64,000 nt of DNA. Origin: Archilochus colubris (taxonomy: Eukaryota; Chordata; Aves; Apodiformes; Trochilidae). The stretch lies in assembly GCA_023079485.1 (NCBI GenBank), contig CM041083.1, positions 152,786,552 to 152,850,551 of the forward strand, in the 5' to 3' direction. The notes under the pieces are model-generated. The model had not been told where the DNA came from. It worked only from the letters and a program-made list of their open reading frames with translations, and made no database searches. The number at the start of each line of letters is the position of its first letter. Positions within the stretch are counted from its first letter, which is position 1. The position numbers and the translations under genes were made by a program. Positions 10,117-21,485 of the stretch are shown here, piece after piece.

Positions 10117-13100
10117 ACCTCTTTTTTCTAGATCTATGAACATTACAATGTGTCCAAAGCATGGACCAATATTTCAGTTTGCATTTCAGACCTGCAGCTT
10201 AAATATTCTGTTCAAAGAGAGATCTGAGTCCTTAATTGGAATGACACCTAAAGTGATCTTCCTTGCCAAAATAAATCAGAGGAAAAGTACAGAGGGACAA
10301 TCTGTGACAAGCAGGTGATTGAAGTCCACCTGGCTCATACCCTATGTCATACAGCGACCCATCACAAGGTCTCTGGGTGCCCTGCCTTTCCTTGCCCCGC
10401 TTTCCCTTGCCATCCCACCCTGCCTCACCTACCTTTCTTCACCCCATCTTGTTTGCAAATGTGTAGGAGATAGTCAGTAAAGGGCACTAAAATCCAGATT
10501 TTGTGGCAATTACAGACTCCAAATGAAATATTAATTTATAAGATGGAGGCCACTGCTTTCAGAAAGGTAGAATAAGTGCTGCAGGGAATGCCAAAAATGA
10601 CAGAAGGGTAAGAGACAGAGTAACAAATACAGAAATAGCATAAATAGTGGTTGAAAAGCAGAGCGGGAGAGGACATGGGGAGGGTGGATAACAATGAAGA
10701 CTATAGCCTAGATCTGTGTTATCAAATATTAAGTTAAAGAGGGAAAAGGTAGTGGGTGGAAGCAATAAGAGCTGAAAGGTAAGAAAAGAAAGACAACCTG
10801 CAAGGATAAATTGAGTGGAAATGAAAGCAGAAATAGAAAGCAGGTTGGATGGGGGAACAATAAAATATTAGAACAGTTTTCTCTCTGTAAATATGTACAA
10901 ATGTCTTTCCAGACAGAGCCTGGGAGAATGCTACAACAAAATGTCATATGTTTTCTATCTTGGGTACAGTTTGTTTCCACCATCAATCTGATGTTGTAGC
11001 ACATTAATACATCATCACAGTGACAGCACTATGATGATACACTACACTGATATATCACCAGAGTAACTGTGACAAGAGCTGTCACTCTGGTGATAGGTTA
11101 GTCTGGTCCATCATAAAATAAACATGTATTCCAAAGAGATGTCTAGATGTCACTAAATTTTTCTTGCCATTGCTTATTTATTCATTCACTTTCATAAAGT
11201 CAATATGGAAAACAAAATGTTTTTTAAATTACATTAAGTGTAAACCAATAAAATGTTAAATAAAAGAAGGAATTTCTGGACACAGACAATAAAAGAGGAA
11301 ATGGGAGCTCAACAACTAACTATAAAACTTCAGGACAGCACATGAAACCACTTTTTAGTAAAACTACTATCACTGATTCATTCAAGTGTGTTCAAATGTT
11401 CCCCTACAAGCCATTATATGGTAATCAGGCTCAGACTTGTAATATTTTATTTCTGCATGTATTAATATATATTAAAACTTTAAATTATCCAAAGCACATA
11501 TAATTATGAATGCATTAATATTGGAAAGTTCTCCTAGGTAGAGCATTTATCTTCATATGTATCTGCAAAATCTGTAATATTCCTGTGATATATATATTAT
11601 TATCATCATGAGTGTTTCTGAAAATTCCAAACCATGCCTGAATTTGACCTTATAAGCTCAAAGTGTGAATGTTAATCAATACTTTTGACAGTAAGTTGCC
11701 CCATGCAGTATCATTGGTCTCTATGTGCCAAAGTAGGAGCGGGGGATTATCAGTAGAGTTCACCATGCTTGGTAGCCTCTCAGTGACACTGTAAATGCAA
11801 GCTCCTCGTAGGTAGCAATCTTGTCCAGATAAATTGTCTGATTCCTAGGTAAGAAATACCTGGTAAGAAATACTTTATACAATTTTCCCTTGGCACTGGT
11901 TCTAATGGGAGTGGGACCTTGGATAAACATTGCATGGTCAGTTTCTTCTAGATTCTTTCAACTATTCATGAGCTGCTCATTCTCCACTCACAGAGCACCA
12001 TGTTTGTCATGCAGGGGCACTTTAGAGAAAGGTCCTTCCCTCTGCCCTGAGCAGTAACTTATCTTGTATGTTACTTGTGTCAGGCAACTACAGGTTGAAT
12101 TCAGACTAACCTTCAGCTTGCACATCCTTAAGATCAGGCTGTCACTCTGCTTGCTACAGCACACTGTCCCATTGATCTCCTACTCACATTCCTGAATACT
12201 GGGCTACCTTTTGAGTTCCTTTTGTAGCACAGCTACTTGTTTGAAGAGTTTTTCTAACCAGAAACGCTTGCTGCTATGACATCAACCACCACCTTCAGGT
12301 GCTAATGGGACTTTCAGGTGGTGGAGGTCCATGCACCCTGAGGTCTGGAAGGCTATTTCATTCTTTAGGAGTTTTCTTGGGGTGAAGATGTTGCCATAAC
12401 TAGGCCATAATGCATCAACTTTGGCTTCAGCCTCAGACTTACAGTTGCAGCAGATGGACATCATTTTATTCCAGCAGGTCACAGTCACCTTATAGTTTAA
12501 AAAAATGGTAATTCTTTTGAAAAATGTCATTCTTCTGATTCCCTGGAGACATCAAGCCACCAGCTAGCTGGGGTGATCACTAGGATGGCAGCCTAACTCT
12601 GAGGGTGAGCAGAGAAGGCAGCAGCCTGTCACTGGGCAGAGTGCATCAAATGGTACCATGACCAGGATGCAGCTGACTGGTTAGATCCAACTAACCATGA
12701 TTTGAACAGGCTGAAGGGACTGCTAGAACTGCCCCACTCTTGAATGAGACAAGTTGCCTGCCTACACCCAGTTGTCCTTCCACACCCAGTCCTTGCCTTT
12801 ACCAGGTAAAACCATACACTCACACCTTGTAGCTGTATTAACTTCATAGATGATGCTTCATATGGTGTCCTATGAAATGAATTTGGAAAGATCTTAGTTT
12901 AAGAGGAAATGTATTTTTTTATTCTGCTGACTAGTATTTCTCTCTTTTCCAGAAACTTTCTGATAAGCTTTTATGCTGACGTGGGTATTTCCACTTGGTA
13001 TTTTCCCTACTCAGCACTCTTTGAGATCTTGAAGCATGAATTGTATACATTTTAGGAAGCATCAATCTGTCACACCGCTGGCAATTAATAGCCAGACAGG

Positions 13101-13949
13101 AACTTGGGATCACAGCATATTTAGTTTATTGATTTTTGTACAACATTGTGTGTTACAGCTCATTATACAGACTTGCAGTTGTCATACATGGAAACTGCAT
13201 TAACTGCTGACAAGTCTGCTTCTTATGTTAAAGAAAAGTCTCTTGAAAAAAATGGAGCAATAAAATTTGGATTATTAGGGATTAGAGCAAAGAGGATTTG
13301 AGGGTTTAAAAAAAAAAAGAAAGAAATCCAGTATCTTAGGTCATTTTAAACATCAGCATCAAAACCTGTTTGTTTGATACGGGAGCTAGAAAGCTTTCGC
13401 TCTTTTTATCAGTGCCTACTAGTAAATCGAAGTCCTAAAATATAAAGAAGATAGTAACATTTTAAGGCTCAGCAGAGATTTTAATTTTATACAGACAATT
13501 TTTATTATATTTTGCCTCAGGTAGCTACCCAATTTCCCAGGTGATACTCATCTACTTTTCCCTCTCTCTACAAAGGGCAATGAATTACCTGTCTTGTTGC
13601 TTACATCTCTTTCTGCTCAGCATTAGCCAATTGTCCTTTTGACAAATTATTTAACCAATTAATATATCTAGGTTAAACCTGAATAAATAAAAAAATTAGC
13701 TTGATGTTTTTAGCTTTTGAAGAGCTGTGTGCTTTCCTCTCACAAAATATGCATTCCTTGCCACCAATCTCAGAATTCTTGAGTTACTGAAAACATTATA
13801 ACGTATGATTCATGTGAGTGTAAAGGAAAAAAATGAAGTGAAATAGCAATAAATTCACACAAAAGATAAGAAGGAAATAAAAATCAAACAAATTTTTAAA
13901 AATTCTTCTATTTTGATGCAATTTCAATGACTTTCTTGAGGAAAATCTA
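10117..13949. other. About 3.8 kb of unique sequence, no gene recognised
   Basis: Ordinary AT-rich sequence with a purine-rich stretch at about 10590-10830 and a C-rich one at about 10370-10450. Short internal repeats include GGTAAGAAATAC twice (11848-11859 and 11862-11873) and a 9-bp inverted repeat CCACCACCT / AGGTGGTGG (12286-12294 and 12316-12324). No coding or transposon signature was found at 11700-12850, although its composition is slightly more balanced. Confidence 0.45.
11053..11095. repeat. 12-bp inverted repeat, potential hairpin
   Basis: TATCACCAGAGT (11053-11064) is the exact reverse complement of ACTCTGGTGATA (11084-11095). Inside lies a second pair, GTGACA / TGTCAC (11069-11074 and 11080-11085), partly overlapping the right arm. 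Either pairing makes a compact hairpin. No link to a gene or terminator is evident. Confidence 0.6.
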
Positions 13950-14290
13950 AACAATTACATGGGGGAGGACAAGTTTTACTGGGTGTAGGTAGTAGGGGTT
14001 TGGCAGTGGAAGAATACAGCTCATGTTCCAGAACATGCTGAAGCAGAGTCTTGACAGGAACTTTAGTCCATGGAGAGAAGCCCATAATAGAAGCAGATTT
14101 TCTAGTAGGAACTTTGGTCCGTGGAGATAGTCGGTAGTCTGTTCTTGAAAGATTGTAGAACATGGAGAAGATCCATACTGGACCAGGGGAAAAGTGTGAA
14201 AAGGAAGGAGAGGCAGGGAGCAGCTGCTACAAAGAGATTTTGTGTGAGCCAAAGCATGTGTAGACCTGATGACACATAGCTCATAAAGAG
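13950..14290 (+). mobile_element. LTR family B fragment (avian ERV), middle part
   Basis: Contains the repeated module typical of a long avian LTR: GAACTTTAGTCCATGGAGAG, a degenerate AGCCCATnnTnGAAGCAG, TTTTCTAGTAGGAACTTTGG, CTGTTCTTGAAAGATTG and ACCAGGGGAAAAGTGTG. The same module order is seen at 34.0-34.6 and 60.9-61.5 kb. Only the middle of the LTR is present, and neither terminus is recognisable. The minus-strand open frames here (13924-14284) are shadows of this GC-balanced block. Confidence 0.55.
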
Positions 14291-15622
14291 GCCAATTTTC
14301 CTACACTGCCAGTGGAAAGACAGATCTATGCAGAGTTCAAGTGAGTTCAGAGAGAAGCTATTCAGAAATATCCAGGGAGCTGAAAGTACCTGCCCGCCTG
14401 TTTTTCCCTAAGAAGTTTGAGGATGAAGCCTGAGTAATCTGATGCAAATAGGTATATGTGAGACATTTTCATATGGAATTCCTTACAGATTTATGAACTG
14501 ACCGAAGAAATCTCAGATTTGGATGAGACAGTTTAAACCTAAATACTTCAAAACGAGTGTCTCTGCTTCTCAGGAAGCTGTACACACTTGGTCCTTAAAT
14601 CTTGCCTAGTTTCTTGTTCAGCAAGATCTGTACTTTCCTTGATTGCCACTTATGAGATTTAACTCCAGAACCTCTTCTTATCACAGGTAGACCAGTGCTT
14701 CTGTCTATATCTCCAAGAATCTGTCCAAACTGCTACTTCTCAGTTTTGACATTCCATTAACTTCTCCCTGATGAACAGGTACACTTGGCTTGTAGGCAGG
14801 GGCAATCTTCCTCTAAACGATTCCCACAAATTTAGTTTGCTGCACATTTGATACAGCAAATATCCTAAGAATTGTTTCAAACACAATATACCTGAGCTTC
14901 ATCTAAGTCATGAACAAAAAAATTGTTAGCATGTACACCTCACAGGTTATTTGGTGGGAATAGACAAGCTTTTGGCTTCATAATGTAGAGTAGATAACAG
15001 GAAAATATAAAATTCCAGACATGTAATGTCCTTTCATCCATTGTCCTAAGGCATATGTTTTTATTCGTACACAAAATAGTTTTTAAAAATAATAACTAAA
15101 ATTTTTTTTTTAATTATTTTTGTTGAAGTTTTGATTTTCATTAAGAGAGGTATTAAAAGGAAATGTTCCTCAATAGCATTGCTAGAGACTTATCCTTAAC
15201 CTATAGGAACTTAAAATACTGTTATATTCCAATTCCCACAAACAAGTTGTAAAAGCAGGTAGTTTTTCTTTTATCACACGATCATCACCAGGGTTTCTTA
15301 GCAACTCCACTATGGCATTCACAGTAATAAAAATTGTTCAGGCTTTACAAAATATTTAAAAGATGGCTCTTGTTGGAGGTTTTCTTGTACTATGAAGTAC
15401 TTCAATTTCTAGGTTAGGTAATTTGAGGAACCACTCTCCAGCAGTTTGCACTGCTAAAACAGCTCAAAGAGGCAATTTATAAAATTGGAAAGAGAAAAGA
15501 AGAGGAACGCTTATGTAACACAATAGATTTTCTTTCTTTTCAATTCAGGTGGGTATTTCCAAATATAACTTTTGACCTGTTCTCTTGTTTTAGAGTACAT
15601 TGCAGTGCTTGTGTTATAACTG

Positions 15623-15650
15623 AGTACAGCGTATCAAGTACAGCATATCA
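15623..15650. repeat. 14-bp tandem duplication
   Basis: AGTACAGCGTATCA followed directly by AGTACAGCATATCA; one G/A difference. Confidence 0.85.
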
Positions 15651-15663
15651 ATAAACAAAGAGG

Positions 15664-15703
15664 ACAAATATATATGTGTATGTGTATGTGTGTATGCACA
15701 CAG
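15664..15703. repeat. (TATG/TG)n microsatellite
   Basis: ATATATATGTGTATGTGTAT and onward: mixed TA/TG repeat of about 40 bp. Confidence 0.7.
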
Positions 15704-17439
15704 GTTACAATTGTAGTGATGTGATGAACAATTAATAGAGAATTAATGAAGCTATGTCACGTGATACAAATTCCTAGGTGTTTGACAGCATATTATTCTT
15801 ACTAACTTTTCCAAATTTCTTGAAATTACTGTCAAAGAAATCTGAAAATGATAAACCCAACACTTTAATTCTAGAGTATAAAGTAGACCTATCTGTAACA
15901 GGGACTATGTCCAATATACCTTGCAGTTAGCCTTGTAGTCCATTTTGCAGACATTTTGGAGCTCGGCATCTCACACTGTATTCACAATGTCTGCATAAGA
16001 ACTGAATGCCTCCCAGACACAATTTGATGTGTTAGCTGAGTAAGGATTCCTAATATTAAAAGTTTTCCAAATAGTACAGATATAATTCCTCTTGCATGTA
16101 TTGAGGTCAGTTCAAGTATCTGGTTATGGAAGTACATAAAATGCATGTAACATCGTACAAATGATTACAGAATCAGCTTACCATCATGCTATTGAATTTT
16201 TTAGTTTGTTCAAACAGACAATTTGTATATTCTACAGAAGTATTTTAAAGATTAGAGAATGCCTTGTTACATTACTGTGACAAATGTAGACTGAATATAT
16301 TGGCAATGCCTAATGGAAACATTTGTATGCTGGTTTTGTTCAGTGGCATAATGGAATTTATACAATTTTTCTATTCAAACTTAGAACAAACTGATCTAAG
16401 AGTAGTTGTGTTATAGGGGCACTCGAGCATCTGTTTTTCCCAGTGTAGGACTACGCTTTATCAATCTGGTTCTCATACAATTTATAACTGAGATTTGTTG
16501 ATCCTAGTTTGCTCAGTAATGCTTTTAGTTCTTCATGAAGTTAATGTCCAATTATGTTTAAGCCTCTGAAAACCAGGAGATGACGAATTAAAGAAGCAGA
16601 GCTATAAGTTATGAAAAATTGCCAAACACACAAACCTCAAATTTCTAAAATTAAATTTCATGCCCTTTTACATTATCCATAAAGATATTTCAAGAATGGA
16701 GTGCTTTTCAAAATAAACAGAGAGCAAGGAAATATATGCACTGAAAACTAGTGATATGATTACAGATAAACTGTAATTCAAAATATTAATAAGAGAAAAT
16801 AAGACAATTGAGATAAAAATGGTCTAGACCAAGTTGCTCAGGCTGTCTAGGCACCTATTCAAATAAGCTATGCAATTTACATTTGCTCAGATAAATTATG
16901 CTATGTAGAATTAATCTAAAATGAAATAAAATTCATTTTTCTCAAGCTGTTTGGTTTGGATATAAAGCACCTAGCCCCAGAAAATTGTTAAGTATGGTCA
17001 GCATAGCTTCATGGGCTACCTTTGTATTTCCTGGAATGAGACAGATGTTTCATAAGAGTTATGTCTGGAGCTTCTCTGCTTATGTTGGAAAATCCTTTTA
17101 TTGTTGTTCTTTTTAGGAAATTGGCTGTATAAAGAATCCATAAACCTCTATGAGGAATATGATTGCCATTACAGATTTTTGAAAAATCAGTTGGTTACAG
17201 CCAAGAAAGAGAAATTCCTAGTAGAAACATTTCAGACTCCTGTCCTTTACTAATTCTGTTCCTCTGAATCAAGACCCTACTCACATAACATTCAAAACAG
17301 TGTATACATTCACGAAGAGAGATACTAAAACAATTTTTCTGAACTTGGCTAATAGGCTCATCTTGTTCATAATTGCCTATTGAACATTTAGGCTGAGAGC
17401 AGTGAGACTGGGTTACATGACCTGATCTTTGTCAGGAAT

Positions 17440-17572
17440 TCAAATATAAATTTGTAATTTGTAATAAGTGATCTCACTGAGGTTCCCTTTCCCATGAAAT
17501 GTTGGATCAGATATTCTTCTGAGGTCCCTTCCAATATGGACTATTCTATGATCTTACAATTCTATGTTCCAT
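17440..17572 (+). mobile_element. CR1 3'-terminal fragment
   Basis: TGAGGTCCCTTCCAATATGG followed by ACTATTCTATGATCTTACAATTCTATG reproduces the last 60 or so bases of a CR1, including the terminal ATTCTATG repeats (slightly degraded). Sequence upstream of about 17470 is too eroded to classify. It is a heavily 5'-truncated copy, typical of CR1 insertions. Confidence 0.7.
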
Positions 17573-17749
17573 TAAGGAAAAATTAAGGTAAGATGCTAAT
17601 GGGTAAAGAATGTAACAGTTTACAATAAGAGGAAAGAGCCAACCACTAATTTACCAGGAGCTGAAATATTACAAGGTATATAGTCCTTTCTATTGAAATA
17701 ACAAGGTTTGCCATGAAGAGGTTCAATTTTTTTCTCAGATTGTGTGTGC

Positions 17750-17884
17750 TTTAAGGTTTTGTTTTATTTCAGGTTTTTTTAATTTTATTTTGTTTTTAAT
17801 GGTTTGTTTGGTTTTGTCTTGGTTTTTGTTTTAGTTTGGGTGTTTTGTTTTGTTTTGTATTGTTTTGTTTTGTTTTGTTTTTCA
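17750..17884. repeat. (TTTTG)n T-rich simple repeat
   Basis: Imperfect TTTTG/TTTGG pentamers, becoming nearly perfect TTTTG units at about 17840-17880. Confidence 0.85.
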
Positions 17885-19458
17885 GGAGCCTCTAAGAGGT
17901 GGCCTCTTGATAAATATAGCTTAAAGCTTTCTTAGCAAAACATATTCATCTAGATCATTTAGACTAAATGAATAGTCACAAAGATGTAATTGTCCTAGAG
18001 TTTATGAATAGTCCATTTACATACATATTTGTCTTTATATTTAACTTTTTCTAGCAACATTTTAGTAATACATATTCAGTTATGGCAATGTCAATGGAAC
18101 ATTTTTTTCCTAGTTAAGAAAAAAAATTCTCCTCTGGCAAAGCTGGAACAACAAGCATATTTGTGTCAATTTTGAAGTTCTTTTCAGTATGAAGCTTTCT
18201 GAGATTGAGCATGGACTTTCTGATCAGTGAATTAGAAAGCAAAATAAAAGTATAGACCTTCAAACCTGCCCATTACAATTTATAATAAATTATTTAAGTT
18301 CAAGTCTATTTTGCAAAAGTTTCAATGATTTTGTTTTTCAGTCCAAAGTGAAAGAATACTTTAAAACCTCAATACGTGCTGGAAAACTTCTGACACTCAT
18401 CCTCCAAGATGCTATAAAATATTAGCATTCATCCACTTTGTTCCAAGTTCCACAAATTAAAAGCTACAGATCTGGTAAACCGAAAATAATTACAATTGGA
18501 AATGTCCTTGTTTTGCCAGTTGTATAGAGCTTTACTTTTTTCATTAACAGCTGCATGTACCATTGAAAATAAGTAAACATTTAATCAGATTTATTTCCAG
18601 AGTCTGGAATTATCTTTCTACCTATGAGATTGGTAAGAAACACATTTAATTGACTGGCAAATAGATGACCATGGAAGTAAAGTCCTTTTTCTAAAAGAAC
18701 GTTGCATTAGAGCTAATGACCTTAGCAAATAATTTCAGTCTTTTTGCAAGCTGCAAAAATTTTCCACTGTCTGATACTTTTAAACTCTATTTCAGATGAT
18801 GCTTTGGTGTAAAGGTAGTTAATGACCTTACCTTATCTACCTTATCATGGAAGTACACAGTAAATATTAAGAGAGAGAGGCTAATAGTATTCATGAATAA
18901 CCAGCTTTTTATATAATAATAATAGTAATATAGATCAATTTTAGTTGTGTTAAGTGTTTAGTTAAGTGTTTTCATAGGGTTCTAATAATGGCCAACTCAT
19001 TCTACTAAAAAGAAAATCAACACTTTAAGGTTAAAGTTCATTTTCAGGGAACCTTCTGGCATGCTTTCTGGCATTGCTGTTACTTTCCACTGACTGTGAA
19101 GAAGGAGAGTTCAAAAAATTATTTCACCAATGTAACTTCTGTAACTTTCTTAAATCCAGGTTTCCAATACTTTACCCGGAACATAGCTGGAAACTACCGT
19201 TACTTGTCATATTGCTGCTCTTCATATTTCTACTACCAATAACATTCTTATTCAGTTTCTGTGTTCATTTCTAATTCCTTTACATATGTAATATGTATGT
19301 ATGTTACACAAATGTTACAAAAATGTGACATGGTTTTACTTCACTATTATTTATATAGGTCTTCTCTAACTTTCTGGGAGAATCTGATTTTATATTTTTA
19401 TCACAGAAGTTAACCAAACAGTAAAGAAACTAAATTCTATTAAGATATGATTTAGAAG
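17885..19458. other. Unique AT-rich sequence
   Basis: No gene or repeat family seen. A 66-codon frame at 19074-19274 has a hydrophobic C-terminus but no homology I can name. Confidence 0.5.
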
Positions 19459-19880
19459 CCATAGAACTGTAGAATCTTAGAATGGTTTGAGTTGGGAGAG
19501 ACATTATAGATCATAAAGAGCCAACCCTCTTTTATGGGTAGGGATACTTCCCACTACACCAGGTTGCATAAGCCCTAATGCAACCAGGCCTTAAATACTT
19601 CCAGGGAGGGGGCATCAACATCCTGCCTAGGCAGCCTCTTCCAATATCTTACTACACTCATGGTGAAGCATTTTTTCCTAATATCTAACCTAAATCTACC
19701 CTCACAAGAGCAGAGGGGCAGAATCACCTCCCCCACCCTGCTGGCCACACCTCCTGTAATGCAGCCCAGAATATGGTTGCCCTTCTGGGCTGCAAGTGCA
19801 TACTCACAGCTCATGTTGAGCTTCTCATCTACTGCTACCACCAAGTCCTTTTCCTCAGGGCTGCTCTATTCCCTACTGAA
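19459..19880 (-). pseudogene. CR1 ORF2 relic with internal deletion, plus 3' end
   Basis: On the minus strand an open frame (19575-19844) reads VVAVDEKLNMS, then EYALAAQKGNHILGCI, then GGVASRVGEVILPL, the region after the RT core. It then jumps in frame to GRFRLDIRKKCFTMSVV and RYWKRLPRQDVDAPSLEVFK, the end of ORF2. The deletion removes the segment that normally starts [12 protein letters not shown]. At low coordinates the CR1 3' UTR follows, ending at the reversed terminus ATAGAACTGTAGAATCTTAG (about 19461-19480). The in-frame deletion explains the unusually long open frame. Upstream ORF2 is missing. Confidence 0.85.
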
Positions 19881-20590
19881 CTAAGTCTATTCCATATTAA
19901 AAAGTGCTGGTTCATGGAGACTAAAAATGAAACTGTAGCCTAAGGAATAAAAGCTCAAGATATCTCCTAAAAAGTCTCTGCAGAATAAACTGTGCTGAAG
20001 ATGGAGCAACTGAATATTGGACAAGTAAATATGAACAGGTTTTTTTGCTTAAACTTTATTTCAAGTTATATTATTTTGCTATAAAATCTAGATTTATTTA
20101 AAAATTTATTCTATGGTTCTAAACTCTGTTAATAAAAGTAAGATTTGAGTGTTTTCAGTTATTCAATTACACTGAGGAAATCCTTATTTAATAAAAGTTT
20201 AATACAATTTAAGCTTCCCAAGACCATTTAATCTCAAACTCGTAATGCTATCAAATGCATGTCATTGGAAGAGTTTCAGAATTTAATCTTTAAGCATTCT
20301 GCGATTTTAATGAATGCAAATCTCCATAGGAATAAAAGAAAATTCAGAATCAGGTACACAAAACACTAATAGAGAAAGACCAAATTTTATCTTCATTTAG
20401 CACCTTTAGTTTTCCTGAAATACTGCAAAGAAGTAATGAAAACTATGTAACTTCTGGACATTTGTTTATTGTTAGCAAAAGTATAAAGAAATTATACTCC
20501 TATCAATATTTTATATCCATTGAATACATTCTCTCAGATTAAAATCAGTGAACATTTGCCATCTCTAGCTAAATTAAATTTAAGCTCTAT
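19881..20590. other. Unique AT-rich sequence
   Basis: Nothing recognised. Confidence 0.5.
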
Positions 20591-20644
20591 TTTGTTCCAT
20601 GTAGTCTGGATCTAGACTTTGTCCCATGTAATCTGGATCTAAAC
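20591..20644. repeat. 27-bp tandem duplication
   Basis: Two adjacent 27-bp units (20591-20617 and 20618-20644), each beginning TTTGTnCCATGTA and containing CTGGATCTA. They differ at three positions, all transitions. Confidence 0.85.
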
Positions 20645-20949
20645 TGATTCTCACTAACCTCAGTAACTGATCAGACATCTCTAATTAGCATGTACTTGTG
20701 CAGCTCTAGTAATTTAGAAGATATTTAACAACAATGCAAGCATATCACTGTTTGAACAGGAGGAACTAAAGAAGGAGGGCTGTTGGACTCTGAGACAGGT
20801 GGAACACAAAAGAAGGGATCTATTCCCTCCCATTTCCTGCCATACTCTATAACAGATGAGAAATTCAGCAGCTCCTCCCTCTTTTCTCCCAACTTCCTGA
20901 TAGCTGTACTTTTGTTTTGTTACCACCAACTCACACATGCTACCTATCA

Positions 20950-21005
20950 GGTTGTATATATATGTATATGCAAATATATATATATGTTTATATATTTATT
21001 TGTAT
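20950..21005. repeat. (TA)n-rich microsatellite
   Basis: ATATATATGTATATG and ATATATATATATG units in an AT-rich tract. The plus-strand frames across it (20783-21149) are low-complexity shadows. Confidence 0.75.
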
Positions 21006-21147
21006 TTTTTGTTACTTTATCTTTTATGTCCAATTTTTTTCAGTTTCCAACTTAAAGTCTCCAGTCTTTATTCCCTTTTATCTTCCCTTTGTGAGTGGGG
21101 GAACAGAGAGGAATTCTGTCCTAGGTTTGTAGTCTATGAAGTGAAAT

Positions 21148-21485
21148 GAGGCAACCAGGTGCCACTAATTCCCAGGGAGTGGCATGAGCTTGTGTTAAAC
21201 CCACCTGTGCCTGATTAGTGCGGGCCCCCACTGCGCATGAGCAGGATTAGGGGGCCAATAAAAGGTGAGGCTCAAACCCCCAGGGCTCAGCTCAGTCCTG
21301 AGCTAGCCAGCAGGGAGGCCAGTTGCTCTTGGAGCAACAGCACCAATCTGGGCTAGTCAACTCTGAGAGCCATAGGCTTAGAGCATTACTTGTGGATCTC
21401 TGCTGGAACACCTGGTTGGACCTTGAAGTGCCATTCCCTAAAAGAGGTTCATCTTGCTACAAGTCTGCCCAAACTGCTAAGCCAT
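21148..21485 (+). promoter_or_regulatory. GC-rich promoter-like block, perhaps an LTR fragment
   Basis: An island of higher G+C in very AT-rich surroundings. In order on the plus strand it holds GGGCCCCCACTGCGCATGAG (about 21221-21240, including an NRF1-like TGCGCATG) and GGGGGCCAATAAAAGG (21250-21265), a CCAAT box overlapping a TATA-like AATAAAA. Two perfect short hairpins follow: AGCTCAG-TC-CTGAGCT (21289-21304) and GTTGCTC-TTG-GAGCAAC (21322-21338). The layout of proximal elements, TATA and a structured transcript start suggests a Pol II promoter, most simply the U3/R of an ERV LTR. I could not define TG/CA ends or a matching copy in the window. A host promoter or CpG-poor enhancer is the alternative. 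Confidence 0.4.

Larger units (their letters stand above)
14291..17439. other. About 3.1 kb of unique AT-rich sequence
   Basis: No gene or transposon recognised. Holds a 14-bp tandem duplication and a TG/TA microsatellite, listed separately. Confidence 0.5.

Noticed and set aside
13924..14284. Overlapping minus-strand frames of 60-101 codons
   Set aside because: Shadows of an LTR family B fragment that is recognisable on the plus strand.
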